This document shows, in pieces, positions 44,245 through 56,554 of a stretch of 64,000 nt of DNA. The stretch is from Chlorocebus sabaeus. Taxonomy: Eukaryota > Chordata > Mammalia > Primates > Cercopithecidae. Position 1 is the stretch's first letter. Each line of letters opens with the position of its first letter. The stretch is from the NCBI RefSeq assembly GCF_047675955.1, contig NC_132928.1:47486889-47550888 (forward strand). Direction: 5' to 3'. The position numbers and the translations under genes were made by a program. The notes under the pieces were generated by a model. That model did not search any database. It saw only the letters and a list, made by a program, of their open reading frames with translations, and was not told where the DNA came from.

Positions 44245-44544
44245 GGCCGGACACGGTGGCTCACACCTGTAATCCCAGCACTGTGGGAGGTCAAGGCGGT
44301 TGGATCACCTGAGGTTGGGAGTTCGAGACCAGCCTACCCAACATGGCAAAACCCCATCTCTACTAAAAATACAGAAATTAGCTGGGAGTGGTGGCATGCA
44401 CCTGTAGTCCCAGCTACTTGGGAGGCTGAGGCATGAGAATCATTGAACCCGGGAGGCAGAGGTTGTGGTAAGCCAAGATCATGCTATTGCACTCCAGCCT
44501 GGTCAACAGAGCAAGACTCTTGTCTAAAAAAAAAAAAAAAAAAA
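44245..44544 (+). mobile_element. AluS-like element
   Basis: Starts ggccggacacggtggctcac and ends with a 20-base A-tail. No clear target duplication could be defined. Confidence 0.92.
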
Positions 44545-44622
44545 GAGTTGGGAGGGAGGCAAAGAAATGAGAAGAAAGGCCTACATAGTGACATTATTGT
44601 TAATGTTTTCCTGAGTCAGATA

Positions 44623-45795
44623 GTTCTACCAAACACTTAAGGAAGAAATAATTACAATTTTACAAAAATACTTTTCAGAAACTCATTTTGTGAGGCCAGA
44701 ATTACCCTGATACCAAAATCCGACCAAAAAATTGAAAGAAAACTATAGACCACTATCTCTCATAAACATAGATGCAAAAATTATTAATTACATTTTCACA
44801 AGTCAAAACCAGAAATAAGAGGAATGATATATCACAATCAAATGGGCTTTATCATAGAAATACAAAGTTGGTTTAAGGTTTGGAAGTCAATCTATACAAT
44901 TCACTATATTCACAGACTAAAAGTGATATGACCTCAGGAAAAGAAACAGAGTATTTGATAAAATTCAACAATCATTCATATAAACATTCTCAAACTAGGA
45001 GTAGAAACGAATTTTCCCAACCCGATAACTATCATTTAAGAATAATCTACAGCTAATATATTCATGTTAAAAACTGTTATCCCACTAAAATCAGGAAGAA
45101 GTTGAAGGTTTCCATTCTCACCAGTTCTACTCAATTTTGTACTGGAGGTCTGATATGGTTTGGCTCTGTGTCCCCACCAAATCTCATGTCAGATTGTAAT
45201 TCCCAGTGTTGGAGGGGGGCCTGATGGGAGGTGATTGGATCATAAAGCAGTTTCTCATGAATGGTTTAGGACCATTCTTTTAGTGCTGGTATTATGATAA
45301 TGTGTGAGTTCTCATGAGATCTGTTGTTTAAAAGAGTGTAACACTTCCCCCACCCAACTCTCTTCTTCCTACTTTTACCTTCTTCCTGGCTACTCTCCCT
45401 TCACATTCTGCCATGATTTTAATCTTCCTAAGGCCTCCCCAGAAGCAGACACTGGCATTATGTTTCCTGTACAGCCTGTAGAACCATGAGCCAATTAAAC
45501 CTATTTTCTTATAAATTACCCAGTCTCAGGTATTGGTTTATAGCAATGTAAGAATGGCCTAATACAAGGTCCTAGCCTTGGAAAGGAAGAATTAAAACTT
45601 TTTATTCACAGATGATATGCTCATTTATGTAGAAAATCATTAGAAATCAACAACAACAACAAAAAGCTACTAAAACCAATAAATAAGTTTTGCCAAGTTG
45701 CAGAATACAAAGTAAAATCCTGATTTTCAAAAAATCAATTGTATTTCTATATATTAGCAATGAAAAGCTGAAAATTAAAATAAAAAATAGAAAAA
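44623..45795 (+). mobile_element. Older L1 fragment covering the ORF2 reverse-transcriptase region, split by an MSTA-like LTR
   Basis: Matches ORF2 in order: gtgaggccagaattaccctg, ataaacatagatgcaaaaat, ttgataaaattcaacaatca and a TDD-type catalytic motif in ttattcacagatgatatgct (about 45601-45620). About 40 bases are missing just after the LTR. It has many stops. It sits downstream of the 3' UTR of the other L1 piece, so the two are separate fragments. Confidence 0.75.
45151..45566 (+). mobile_element. MSTA-like MaLR solo LTR with a perfect target duplication
   Basis: 416 bases from tgatatggtttggctctgtg to gcctaataca. Perfect 5-base duplications AGGTC at 45146-45150 and 45567-45571. Polyadenylation region ttaaacctattttcttataa. 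It is inserted within L1 ORF2 sequence. Confidence 0.92.
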
Positions 45796-46132
45796 AGTGA
45801 AAATTAGTTTTAATGCCATCACCTGAGGTAACTTCTGCTTACATTTTGGTATTCTATTTTACACATGCATTGAATCACATGTATTCAGAATCATATGACA
45901 CACATTCTTTAGTTGCTGTTTTCCCTACTAATCAATAGATCACAGGTATTTTTCTCTTGTAGAACATGAATGCATATGATTAACATGGATATATCACAAT
46001 GAAACTGATTAATTATCTCCCTACTCTAGCACTTTTAGGTTTAATTTTTTTTTATTTCTATAAAAATGAGAAACAACCTTATGCTGTATCTTTGTCTATA
46101 GTTATGATAACTCACAGGATAAATTCTCCAAA
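45796..46132 (-). mobile_element. Old L1M 3' region (middle part of a split element)
   Basis: ctgaggtaacttctgcttac, cattttggtattctatttta and caggataaattctccaaagt follow the minus-strand 3' UTR to ORF2 end of an old L1M. The continuation, starting cacacatttttaagggtttt, lies after the Alu/L1 nest at 59057. Confidence 0.6.
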
Positions 46133-49100
46133 GTGACATAACACATTTTTTTTTGTTTAGATGGAGTCTTGCTCTGTCGCCCAGGCTGGAATGCAGTGGC
46201 TTATTCTCAGCTCACTGAAGCCTCCGCCTCCCAGGTTCAGGCATTTCTCCTACCTCAGCCTCCCCAGTAGCTGGGACTACAGGCATGTGCCACCATGCCC
46301 AGCTAATTTTTGTACTTTTAAAAATATTTATTTACTTTTATTATACTTTAAGTTCTGGGATACATGTGCAGAACGTGCAGGTTTGTTACATAGGTATACA
46401 CGTGCCATGGTGGTTTGCCGCACCCATCAACCCATCATCTACACTAGGTATTTCTCTTAGTGCTATCACTCCCCAGCCTCCTAACCCCCAATAGGCTCCC
46501 AGTGTGTGATGTTCCCCTCCCCATCTCCATGTGTTCTCATTGTTCAATTCCCACTTATCAGTAAGAACATGCGGTGTTTGGTTTTTTGTTCTTGTGTTAG
46601 TTTGCTGAGAATGATGTTTTCCAGCTTCATCCATGTCCGTGCAAGGACGTGAACTCATCCATTTTTATGGTTGCATAGTATTACATGGTGTATATGTGCC
46701 ACATTTTCTTTATCCAGTCTATCACTGATGGGCATTTGGGTTGGTTCCAAGTCTTTGCTATTGTGAACAGTGCTTCAGTAATCATATGTGTGCATGTGTC
46801 TTTACAGTAGAATGATTTATAATCCTTTGGGTATAAACCTAGTAATGGGATTGCTGGGTCAAATGGTATTTCTGGTTCTAGATCCTTGAGGAATTACCAC
46901 AATGTCTTCCACAATGGTTGAACTAATTTACACTCCCACCAACAGCGTAAAAGTGTTTTTATTTCTCCACATCCTCTCCAGCATCTGTTGTTTCCTGACT
47001 TTTTAATGATCACCATTCTAACTGGCATGAGATGGTATCTCATTGTGGTTTTGATTTTCATTTCTAATGACCAGTGATGATGAGCTGGTTTGTTGGCTGT
47101 ATGTGTTCTTTTGAGAAGTGTCTGTTCATATCCTTTGCCCACTTTTTGGTGGGATTTTTCTTTCTTGTAAGTTTGTTTAAGTTCTTTGTAGATTCTGGAT
47201 ATTAGCCCTTTGTCAGATGGATAGATTTCAGAATTTCTCTCCCATTTTGTAGGTTGCCTGTTCACTCTGATGATAGTTTCTTTTGCTGTGCAGAAGCTCT
47301 TTAGTTTAATTAGATTCAATTTGTCAATTTTGTCTTTTGTTACCATTGCTTTTGGTGTTTTAGTCATGAAGTCTTTGGCCATGCCTATGTCCTGATTGGT
47401 ATTGCCTAGGTTTTCTTCTAGGGCCTTTATGGTTTAAGTCTTATGTTTAAGTCTTTAATCCATCTTGTGTTAATTTTTGTATAAGCTGTAAGAAAAGGGG
47501 TCCAGTTTCAGTTTTCTGCATATAGCTAGCCACTTCTCCCAACATCATTTATTAAATAGGGAATCCTTTCCCCATGGCTTGTTTTTGTCAGGTTTGTCAA
47601 AGATCAGATGGTTGTAGATATGTGGTGTTACTTCTGATGTCTCCATTCTGTTCCATTGGTGCATATATCTGCTGCGGTACCAGTACCATGCTGTTTTGAT
47701 TACTGTAGCCTTGTGTAGTTTGAAGTCAGGTAGCTTGATGCCTCCAGCTTTGTTCTTTTGGCTTAGGATTTTCTTTTCTATATGGGCTCTTTTTTGGTTT
47801 CACATGAAATTTAAAGTAGTTTTTTCTAGTTCTATGATGAAAGTCAATGTTAGCTTGATGGGGATAGCATTGAATCTGTAAATTACTTTGGGCAGTATGG
47901 CCATTTTCACGATATTGATTCTTCCTATCCATGATCATGGAATGTTTTTCTATTTGTTTGTGTCCTCTCTTATTTCCTTGAGCAGTGGTTTGCAGTTCTT
48001 CTTGAAGAGGTCCTTCACATCCCTTGTAAGTTGTATTCCCAGGTATTTTATTCTTTTTGTAGCAATTGTGAATTGGAATTCACTCATGATTTGGCTCTTT
48101 GTCTACTACTGGTGCCTAGGAATGCTTGTGATTTTTGCACATTGATTTTGTATCCTGAGACTTTGCTGAAGTTGCTTATCAGCTTAAGGAGGTTTTGGAC
48201 TGAGACAATGGGGTTTTCTAAATATACAATCATGCCATCTGCAAACAGAGGCAGTCTGACTTTCTCTCTTCCTATTTGAATACCCTTTATTTCTTTCTCT
48301 TGCCTGACTGCCCTGGACAGATCTTCCAATACTATGTTGAATAGGAGTGGTAAGAGAGGGCATCCTTGTCTTGTGCCAGTTTTCAAAGGGAATGCTTCCA
48401 GCTTTTTCCCATTCAGTATGATATTGGCTGTGCATCTGTCATAAATAGTTCACATTATTTTGAGATACGTTCCATCAATACCTAGTTTATTGACAGTTTT
48501 TAGCATGAAGGAGTATTGAATTTTATCAAAGGCTCTTTCTGCATCTATTGAGATAATCATGTGGTTTTTCTCAGTGGTTCTGTTAATGTGATGGATTACG
48601 TTTATTGATTTGCATATGTTGAACCAGCCTTGCTTCCCAGAGATGAAGCCAACTTGATGGTGGTGGATAAGCTTTTTGATGTGCTGCTGGATTCAGTTTG
48701 CCAGTATTTTATTGAGGATTTTCACATCAATGTTCATCAGGGATATTGGCCTGAAATTTTCTTTTTTGTTGTGTCTCTGCCAGGTTTTGGTAGCAGTATG
48801 ATGCTGGTCTCATAAAATGAGTTAGGGAGGATTCCCTCTTTTTCTATTGTTTGGATTAGTTTCAGAAGGAATGGTACCAGCTCCTCTTCGTACCTCTGGT
48901 AGAATTAGGCTGTGAATCCATTTGGTCCTGGATTTTTTTGGTTAGTAGGCTATTAATTACTGTCTCAATTTCAGAACTTGCTATTGGTCTATTCAGGGAT
49001 TCAACTTCTTCCTGGTTTAGACATGGGAGGGTGTATGTGGTCCAGGAATTTATCTATATCTTCTAGATTTTCTGGTTTATTTGCATACAGATATTTATAG

Positions 49101-49588
49101 CATTCTCTGATGGTAGTTTGTATTTCTGTGGGATCGGTGGTGATCTCCCCTTTGTCATTTTTTATTGTGTCTACTTGATTCTTCTCTCTTTTCTTCTTTA
49201 TTAGTCTTGCTAGCAGTCTATCTGTTTTGTTGATCTTTTCAAAAAACAAACTCCTGGATTCATTGATTTTTTGAAGGGTTTTTGTGTCTCTATCTCCTTC
49301 AGTTCTGCTCTGATCTTAGTTATTTCTTGTCTTCTGCTAGCTTTTGAATTTGTTTGCTCTTGCTTCTCTAGTTCTTTTTTTTTTTTAATTATACTTTAAG
49401 TTCTAGGGTACATGTGCACAACGTGTAGGTTTGTTACATATGTATACATGTGCCATGTTGGTGTGCTGCACCCATTAATTCATCATTTACATTAGGTATA
49501 TCTACTAATGCTATCACTTCTCCCCTCCTCCCCACAATAGGACCCGGTGTGTGATGATCCCCTTCATGTGTCCAAGTGATCTCATTGT

Positions 49589-52500
49589 TCAATTCCCACC
49601 TGTGAGTGAGAGAATGCGGTATTTGGTTTTCTGTTCTTGCAGTAGTTTGCTGAGAATGATGGTTTCCAGCTGCATCCATGTCCCTAGAAAGGACATCCTT
49701 TTTTATGGCTGCATGGTATTCCATGGTGTATATGTGCCGCATTTTCTTAATCCAGTCTGTCACTGATGGACATTTGGGTTGATTCTAAATCTTTGCTATT
49801 GTGAATAGTGCCGCAATAAACATACATGTGCATGTGTCTTTATAGCAACATGACTTATAATCCTTTGGGTATATCCCCAGTAATGGGATGGCTGGGTCAA
49901 ATGGTATTTCGAGTTCTAGATCCTTGAGGAATCCCCATACTGTTTTCCACAATGGTTGAACTAGTTTGCAGTCCCACCAACAGTGTAAAAGTGTTCCTAT
50001 TTCTCCACATTCTCTCCAGCACCTGTCGTTTCCTGTTTTTTTAATGATTGCCATTCTAACTGGTGTGAGATGGTATTTCACTGTGGTTTTGATTTGCATT
50101 TCTCTGATGGCAAGTGATGATGAGCATTTTTTCATGTGTCTGTTGGCTATATGAATGTCTTCTTTTGAGAAGTGTCTGTTCATATCCTTTGCCCACTTTT
50201 TGATGGAGTTGTTTGTTTTTTTCTTGTAAATTTGATTGAGTTCTTTATAGGTTCTGGATATTAGCCCTTTGTCTGATGAGTAGATTGCAAAAATTTTCTC
50301 CCATTCTGTAGGTTGCCTGTTCACTCTGATGGCAGTTTCTTTTGCTGTGCAGAAGCTCTTTAGTTTAATGAGATCCCATTTGTCAATTTTGGCTTTTGTT
50401 GCTGTTGCTTCTGGTGTTTTAGACATGAAGTCCTTGCCCATGCCTATGTCCTGGATGGTATTACTTAGGTTTTCTTCTAGGGTTTTTATGATTTTAGGTG
50501 TAACATTTAAGTCTCTAATCCATCTTGAATTAATTTTCATATAAGGAGTAAGGAAAGGATCCAGTTTCAGCTTTCTAGCCAATTTTCCCAGCACCACCAT
50601 TTATTAAATAGGGAATCCTTTCCCCATTTCTTGTTTTTGTCAGATTTGTGAAAGATCAGATGGCTGTAGATGTGTGGTATTATTTCTGAGGGCTCTTTTC
50701 TGTTCCATTGGTCTATATCTTTGTTTTGGTACCAGTACCATGCTGTTTTGGTTGCTGTAGCCTTGTAGTATTGTTTGAAGTCAGGTGGCGTGATGCCTCC
50801 AGCTTTGTTCTTTTGGCTTAGGATTGTCTTGGAAATGCGGGATCTTTTTTGGTTCCATGTGAACTTTAAAGTAGTTTTTTCCAATTCTGTGAAGAAAGTC
50901 ATTGGTAGCTTAATGGGGATGGCACTGAATATACAAATTACGTTGGGCAGTATGGCCATTTTCACAATATTGATTCTTCCTATCCATGAGCATGGTATGT
51001 TCTTCCATTTGTTTGTGTCCTCTTTTATTTCACTGAGCAGTGGTTTGTAGTTCTCCTTGAAGAGGTCCTTCACATCCCTTATAAGTTGGATTCCTATGTA
51101 TTTTATTCTCTTTGAAGTAATTGTGAATGGGAGTTCATTCATGATTTGGCTCTCTGTTTGTCTATTACTGGTGTATAAGAATGCTTGTGATTTTTGCACA
51201 TTGATTTTGTATCCTGAGACTGCTAAAGTTGCTTATCAGCTTAAGGAGATTTTGGGCTGAGACAATGGGGTTTTCTAAATATACAATCATGTCATCTGCA
51301 AACAGGGACAATTTGACTTCTTCTTTTCCTAGCTGAATATCCTTTATTTCTTTCTCTTGCCTGATTGCCTTAGCCAGAACTTCCTACACTATGTTGAATA
51401 GGAGTGGTGAGAGAGGGCATCCCTGTCTTGTGCCAGTTTTCAAAGAGAATGCTTCCAATTTTTCCCCATTCAGTATGATATTGGCTGTGGGTTTGTCATA
51501 AATAGCTCTTATTATTTTGAGATACGTTCCATCAATACTGAATTTATTGAGAGGTTTTAGCATGAAGGGGTGTTGAATTTTGTCAAAGGCCTTTTCTACG
51601 TCTATTGAGATAATCATGTGATTTTTGTCTTTGTTTCGGTTTATATGCTGCATTATGTTTATTGATTTGCGTATGTTGAACCAGCCTTGCATCCCAGGGA
51701 TGAAGCCCACTTGCTCATGGTGGGTAAGCTTTTTGATGTGCTGCTGGATTTGGTTTGCCAGTATTTTATTGAGGATTTTTACATCGATGTTCATCAGGGA
51801 TATTGGTCTAAAATTCTCTTTTTTTGTTGTATCTCTGTCAGGCTTTGGTATCAGGATGATGTTGGCCTCATAAAATGAGTTAGGGAGGATTCCCTCTTTT
51901 TCTATTGATTGGAATAGTTTCAGAAGGAATGGTACCAACTCCTCCTTGTACCTCTGGTAGAATTCGGCTGTTAATCCGTCTGGTCCTGGACTTTTTTTTG
52001 GTTGGTAGGCTATTAATTATTGCCTCAATTGCAGAGCCTGCTATTGGTCTATTCAGGGATTCAACTTCTTCCTGGTTTAGTCTTGGGAGAGTGTAAGTGT
52101 CCAGGAAATTATCCGTTTCTTCTAGGTTTTCTAGTTTATTTGCGTAGAGGTGTTTGTAGTATTCTCTGATAGTAGTTTGTGTTTCTTTGGGGTCGGTGGT
52201 GATATCCCCTTTATCATTTTTTATTGCATCTATTTGATTCTTCTCTCTTTTCTTCTTTATTAGTTTTGCTAGCAGTCTGTCAATTTTGTTGATCTTCTCA
52301 AAAAACCAGCTACTGGATTCATTGATTTTTTGGAGAGTTTTTGTGTCTCTGTCTCCTTCAGTTCTGCTCTGATCTTAGTTACTTCTTGCCTTCTGCTAGC
52401 TTTTGAATGTGTTTGCTCTTGCTTCTCTAGTTCTTTTAATTGTGATGTTAGGGTGTCAATTTTAGATCTTTCCTGCTTTCTCTTATGGGCATTTACTGCT

Positions 52501-53410
52501 ATGAATTTCCCTTTACACACTGCTTTAAATGCATCCCAGAGATTCTGGTATGTTGTATCTTTGTTCTCATTGGTTTCAAAGAACATCTTTATTTCTGCCT
52601 TCATTTCGTTATGTACCCAGTAGTCATTCAGGAGCAGGTTGTTCAGTTTCCATGTAGTTGAGCAGTTTTGATTGAGTTTCTGAGTTGATTGAAGTCCTGA
52701 GTTCTAGTTTGATTGCACTGTGGTCTGAGAGACAGTTTGTTATAATTTCTGTTCTTTTACATTTGCTGAGGAGTGCTTTACTTCCAATTATGTGGTCAAT
52801 TTTGGAATAAGTGCGATGTGGTGCTGAGAAGAATGTATATTCTGTTGATTTGGGGTGGAGAGTTCTATAGATGTCCATTAGGTCCACTTGGTGCAGAGTG
52901 GAGTTCAATTCCTGGATATCCTTGTTAACTTTCTGTCTCGTTGATCTGTCTAATGTTGACAGTGGGGTGTTAAAGTCTCCCATTATTATTGTGTGGGAGT
53001 CTAAGTCTCTTTGTAAGTCTCTAAGGACTTGCTTTATGAATCTGGATGCTCCTGTATTGGGTGCATATATATTTAGGATAGTTAGCTCTTCCTGATGAAT
53101 TGATCCCTTTACCATTATGTAATGGCCCTCTTTGTCTCCTTTGATCTTTGATGGTTTAAAGTCTCTTTTATCAGAGACTAGGATTGTAACCCCTCCTTTT
53201 AGTTTGTTTTCCATTTGCTTGGTAGATCTTCCTCCATCCCTTTATTTTGAGCCTATGTATGTCTCTGCATGTGAGATGGGTCTCCTGAATACAGCCAGCT
53301 GATGGGTCTTGACTCTTTATCCAATTTGCCAGTCTGTGTCTTTTAATTGGATCATTTAGTCCATTTACATTTAAGGTTAATATTGTTATGTGTGAACTTG
53401 ATCCTGTCAT
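49589..53410 (-). pseudogene. Inner L1 ORF2, disabled
   Basis: Start at 53410, expected stop at 49589-49591. The endonuclease part carries NVNGL, QETHL, GDFN and SDHSA, but a frameshift lies between about 53171 and 53214. The reverse-transcriptase part runs through VEKAFDKIQH, TGTRQGCPLSP and an intact FADD motif at 51289-51301. The C-terminal CX3CX7HX4C motif (about 49966-50030) is intact. Further frameshifts separate the open blocks 52269-52604, 51384-51938, 50567-51199 and 49785-50600. A Trp codon near 49784 is now a stop. It is better preserved than the outer copy but not functional as it stands. Confidence 0.9.
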
Positions 53411-53473
53411 TATGATATTAGCTGGTTATTTTGCTCTTTGGTTGATGCAGTTTCTTCCTAGCATCGATGGACT

Positions 53474-54486
53474 TTACATTTTGACATGTTTTTGCAATGG
53501 CTGGTACCTGTTGTTCCTTTCCATGTTTAGTGCTTCCTTCACAATCTCTTGTAGGGTAGGCTGGGTGGTGACAAAATCAGCATTTGCTTGTCTGTAAAGA
53601 ATTGTATTTCTCCTTCACTTATGAAACTTAGTTTGGCTGGATATGAAATTCCGGGTTGAAAATTCTTTTCCTTAAGAATGTTGAATATTTGCACCCATTC
53701 TCTTCTGGCTTGGAGAGTTTCTGCCAAGAGATCTGCTGTTGGTCTGATGGGCTTTCCTTTGTGTGTAACCCGACCTTTCTCTCTGGCTGCCCTTAACATT
53801 TATTCCTTCATTTCAACTTTGGTGAATCTGACAATTATGTGTCTTGGAGTTGTTCTTCTCGAGGGGTATCTTTGTACCATTCTCTGTATTTCCTGAATTT
53901 GAATGTTGTCCTGCCTTACTAGGTTGGGATAATTCTCTTGGATGATATGCTGCAGAGTGTTTTCCAACTTGGTTCTCTTGTCCCCGTCACTTTCAGACAC
54001 ACCAATCAGACATAGATTTGGTCTTTTCACATAATCCCATATTTCTTGGAGGCTTTGTTCATTTCTTTTTACTCTTTTTTCTCTAAACTTCTCTTCTTGC
54101 TTCATTTCATTCATTTGATCTTCAATCGCTGATACTCTTTCTTCCAGTTGATTGAGTTGGTTACTGAAGCTTGTGCATTTGTCACGTAGTTCTCATGTTA
54201 TGGTTTTCATCTCCATCAGTTCTTTTAAGGTCTTCTCTGCACGGATTATTCTAGTTATCCATTCATCCATTCTTTTTTCAAGGTTTTTAGTTTCTTTGTG
54301 CTGGCTACGTAGTTCCTCCTTTAGCTCTGAGAAGTTTGATGGACTGAAGCCTTCTTTTCTCAGCTCGTCAAAGTGATTCTCTGTCCAGCTTTGTTCCATT
54401 GCTGGCGATGAGCTGCATTCCTTTGGAGGGAGAGATGCACTCTGATTTTTTGAATTTCCAGCTTTTCTTCCCTGCTTTTTCCCTAT
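53474..54486 (-). pseudogene. Inner L1 ORF1 (RNA-binding chaperone), disabled
   Basis: ORF1 encodes the trimeric RNA-binding protein of the L1 particle. The coiled-coil part, the RNA-recognition region (YVKRPNLCLIGV, ending VRFTKVEMKE) and the C-terminal domain (FNILKEKNFQP) can all be read. A stop follows VEMKE near 53798. Where I expect the start codon (about 54484-54486) the sequence reads ATA. The frame is also shifted within the coiled coil (about 54115-54190). Confidence 0.82.
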
Positions 54487-55496
54487 CTTTGTGGTTTCAT
54501 CTGCCTTTGGTCTTTGATGATGGTGATGTACTGATGGGATTTTGGTGTGGGTGTCCTTTCTGTTTGTTAGTTTTCCTTCTAACAGTCAGGACCCTCAGCT
54601 GCAGGTCTGTTGGAGTTTGCTTGAGGTCCACTCCAGACCCTGTTTGCCTTGGTATCAGCAGCAGAGGCTGCAGAAGATAGAATATTGCTGAACAGCAAGT
54701 GTTGCTGTCTGATTCTTGCTCTGGAAGCTTCATCTCAGAGGTGTACCCAGCCGTGTGAGGTGTGAGGTGTTGATCTGCACCTAGTGGGGGATGTCTCCCA
54801 GTTAGGCTATTCAGGGGTCAGGGACCCACTTGAGCAGACAGTCTGTCCGTTCTCAGATCTCAAGCTCTGTGCTGGAAGAACCACTGCTCTCTTCAAAGCT
54901 GTCAGACAGGGAGATTTACATCTGCAGAGGTTTCTGCTGCTTTTTCTTTAGCTATGCCCTGTCCCCAGAGGTGGAGTCTACAGAGGCAGGCAGGCCTCCT
55001 TGAGCTGCAGTGGGCTCCACCCAGTTCGAGCTTCCTGGCAGCTTTGTGTACCTACTTAAGCCTCAGCAATGGCGGGCACTCCTCCCCCAGCCTCGCTGCT
55101 GCCTTGCAGTTAGATCTCAGACTGTTGTGCTAGCAATGAGGGAGGCTCCGTGGGTGTGGGACTCTCTGGGCCAGGCATGGGATATAATCTCCTGGTGTGC
55201 CGTTTGCTAAGACCCTTGGTAAAGTGTAGTATTAGGGTGGGAGTTACCTGATTTTCCAGGTGTTGTGTGTCTCAGTTTCCCTTGGCTAGGAAAAGGAATT
55301 CCCTTCCCCCTTGTGCTTCCCAGGTGAGGTGATGCCTCGCCCTGCTTCAACTCTCGCTGCTCGGGCTGCACCCACTGACCGGTGCTAACTGTCCAACATG
55401 CCCCAGTGAGATAAACCTGGTACCTCAGTTGAAAATGCAGAAATCACCCATCTTCTGTGTCACTCATGCTGGAAGCTGGAGGCTGGAGCTGTTCCT

Positions 55497-55520
55497 ATTT
55501 GGCCATCTTGGGCATCCCCC
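55497..55520 (-). promoter_or_regulatory. Inner L1 5' end with YY1-type site
   Basis: The minus strand begins ggggg, atgcc, caagatggcc. The AAGATGG core (55502-55509 on the plus strand) is the YY1 site that sets the transcription start of L1. The remaining 5' UTR extends left to about 54.5 kb. Present-day activity cannot be judged from sequence. Confidence 0.7.
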
Positions 55521-56554
55521 CTCTAGTTCTTTTAATTGTGATGTTAGGGTGTCAATTTTAGATCTTTCCTGCTTTCTTTTGTGGGCATTTAGTGCTATAA
55601 ATTTCCCTCTAAACACTGCTTTGGCTGTATCCCAGAGATTCTGGTACATTGTGTCTTTGTTCTCATTGGTTTCAAATAACTTATTTCTGCCTTCATTTCG
55701 TTATTTACACAGGAGTCATTCAGGAGCAGGTTGTTCAGTTTCCATGTAGCTGTGCATTTTTGAGTGAGTTTCTTAATCCTGACTTCTAATTTGATGGCGC
55801 TGTGGTCTGAGAGACTGTTATGATTTCGTTTCTTTTGCATTTGCTGAGGAGTGTTTTACTTCCAATTATGTGTTCAATTTTAGAATCAGTGCAATGTGGT
55901 GCTGAGAAGAATGTGTATTCTGTTGTTTTGGGGTAGAGAGTTCTGTAGATGTCTATTAGGTCTGCTTGGTCCAGAGCTGAGTTCAAGTCCTGAATATCCT
56001 TGTCAATTTTCTGTCTCATTGATCTGTCTAATATTGACAGTGGGATGTTAAAGTCTCCCACTAGTATTGTGTGGGAGTCTAAGTCTCTTTTTAGGTCTCT
56101 AAGAACTTGCTTTATTAATCTGAGTGTTCCTGTATTGGGTGCATATATATTTAGAATAGTTAGCTCTTCTTGTTGCATTGATTCCTTTACCATTTTGTAA
56201 TGCCCTTCTTTGTCTCCTTTGATCTTTGTTGGTTTAAAGTCTGTTTTATCAGAGACTAGGATTGCAACCCCTAGTTTTTTATGTTTGTCATTTGCTTGGT
56301 AGATATTCCTCCATCCCTTTATTTTGAGCCTATGTGTGTCTTTGCATGTGAGATGGGTCTCCTGAATACAGCACACTGATGGGTCTTGAGTGTTTGTCCA
56401 ATTTGCCAGTCTGTGTCTTTTAATTGGTGCATTTAGTCCATTTACATTTAAGGTTAATATTGTCATATGTGAATTTGATCCTATCATTGTGATGCTAGCT
56501 GGTTATTTTGCCTGTTAGTTGATGCAGTTTCTTCATAGCGCTGAGGGTCTTTAC

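Larger units (their letters stand above)
49379..55520 (-). mobile_element. Inner full-length L1PA-type element (about 6.1 kb)
   Basis: Complete from the T-run at 49379 (its A-tail) to ggccatcttgggcatccccc at 55501-55520 (its 5' end). Perfect 13-base target duplication ctctagttctttt at 49366-49378 and 55521-55533, within the outer L1 ORF2. All L1 regions are present: a 5' UTR of about 0.9-1 kb, ORF1, ORF2 and 3' UTR. Sequence differences from young L1 3' ends point to an L1PA subfamily well before the human-specific ones. Confidence 0.93.
46544..56487 (-). pseudogene. Outer L1 ORF2 (endonuclease/reverse transcriptase), disabled and split
   Basis: ORF2 encodes the protein that nicks DNA and reverse-transcribes L1 RNA. 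Its start codon is at 56487, and the first 234 codons are open: an N-terminal endonuclease with NVNGL, QETHL and GDFN motifs. A frameshift follows just before the SDHSA motif, which is readable in another frame (55595-55840). The inner L1 interrupts the gene between 49379 and 55520. In the left part the reverse-transcriptase motif reads FADG (48231-48243) instead of FADD. The C-terminal CX3CX7HX4C motif near 46940-46990 has Arg in place of His. Several other stops occur. It cannot make a working protein. Confidence 0.88.
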
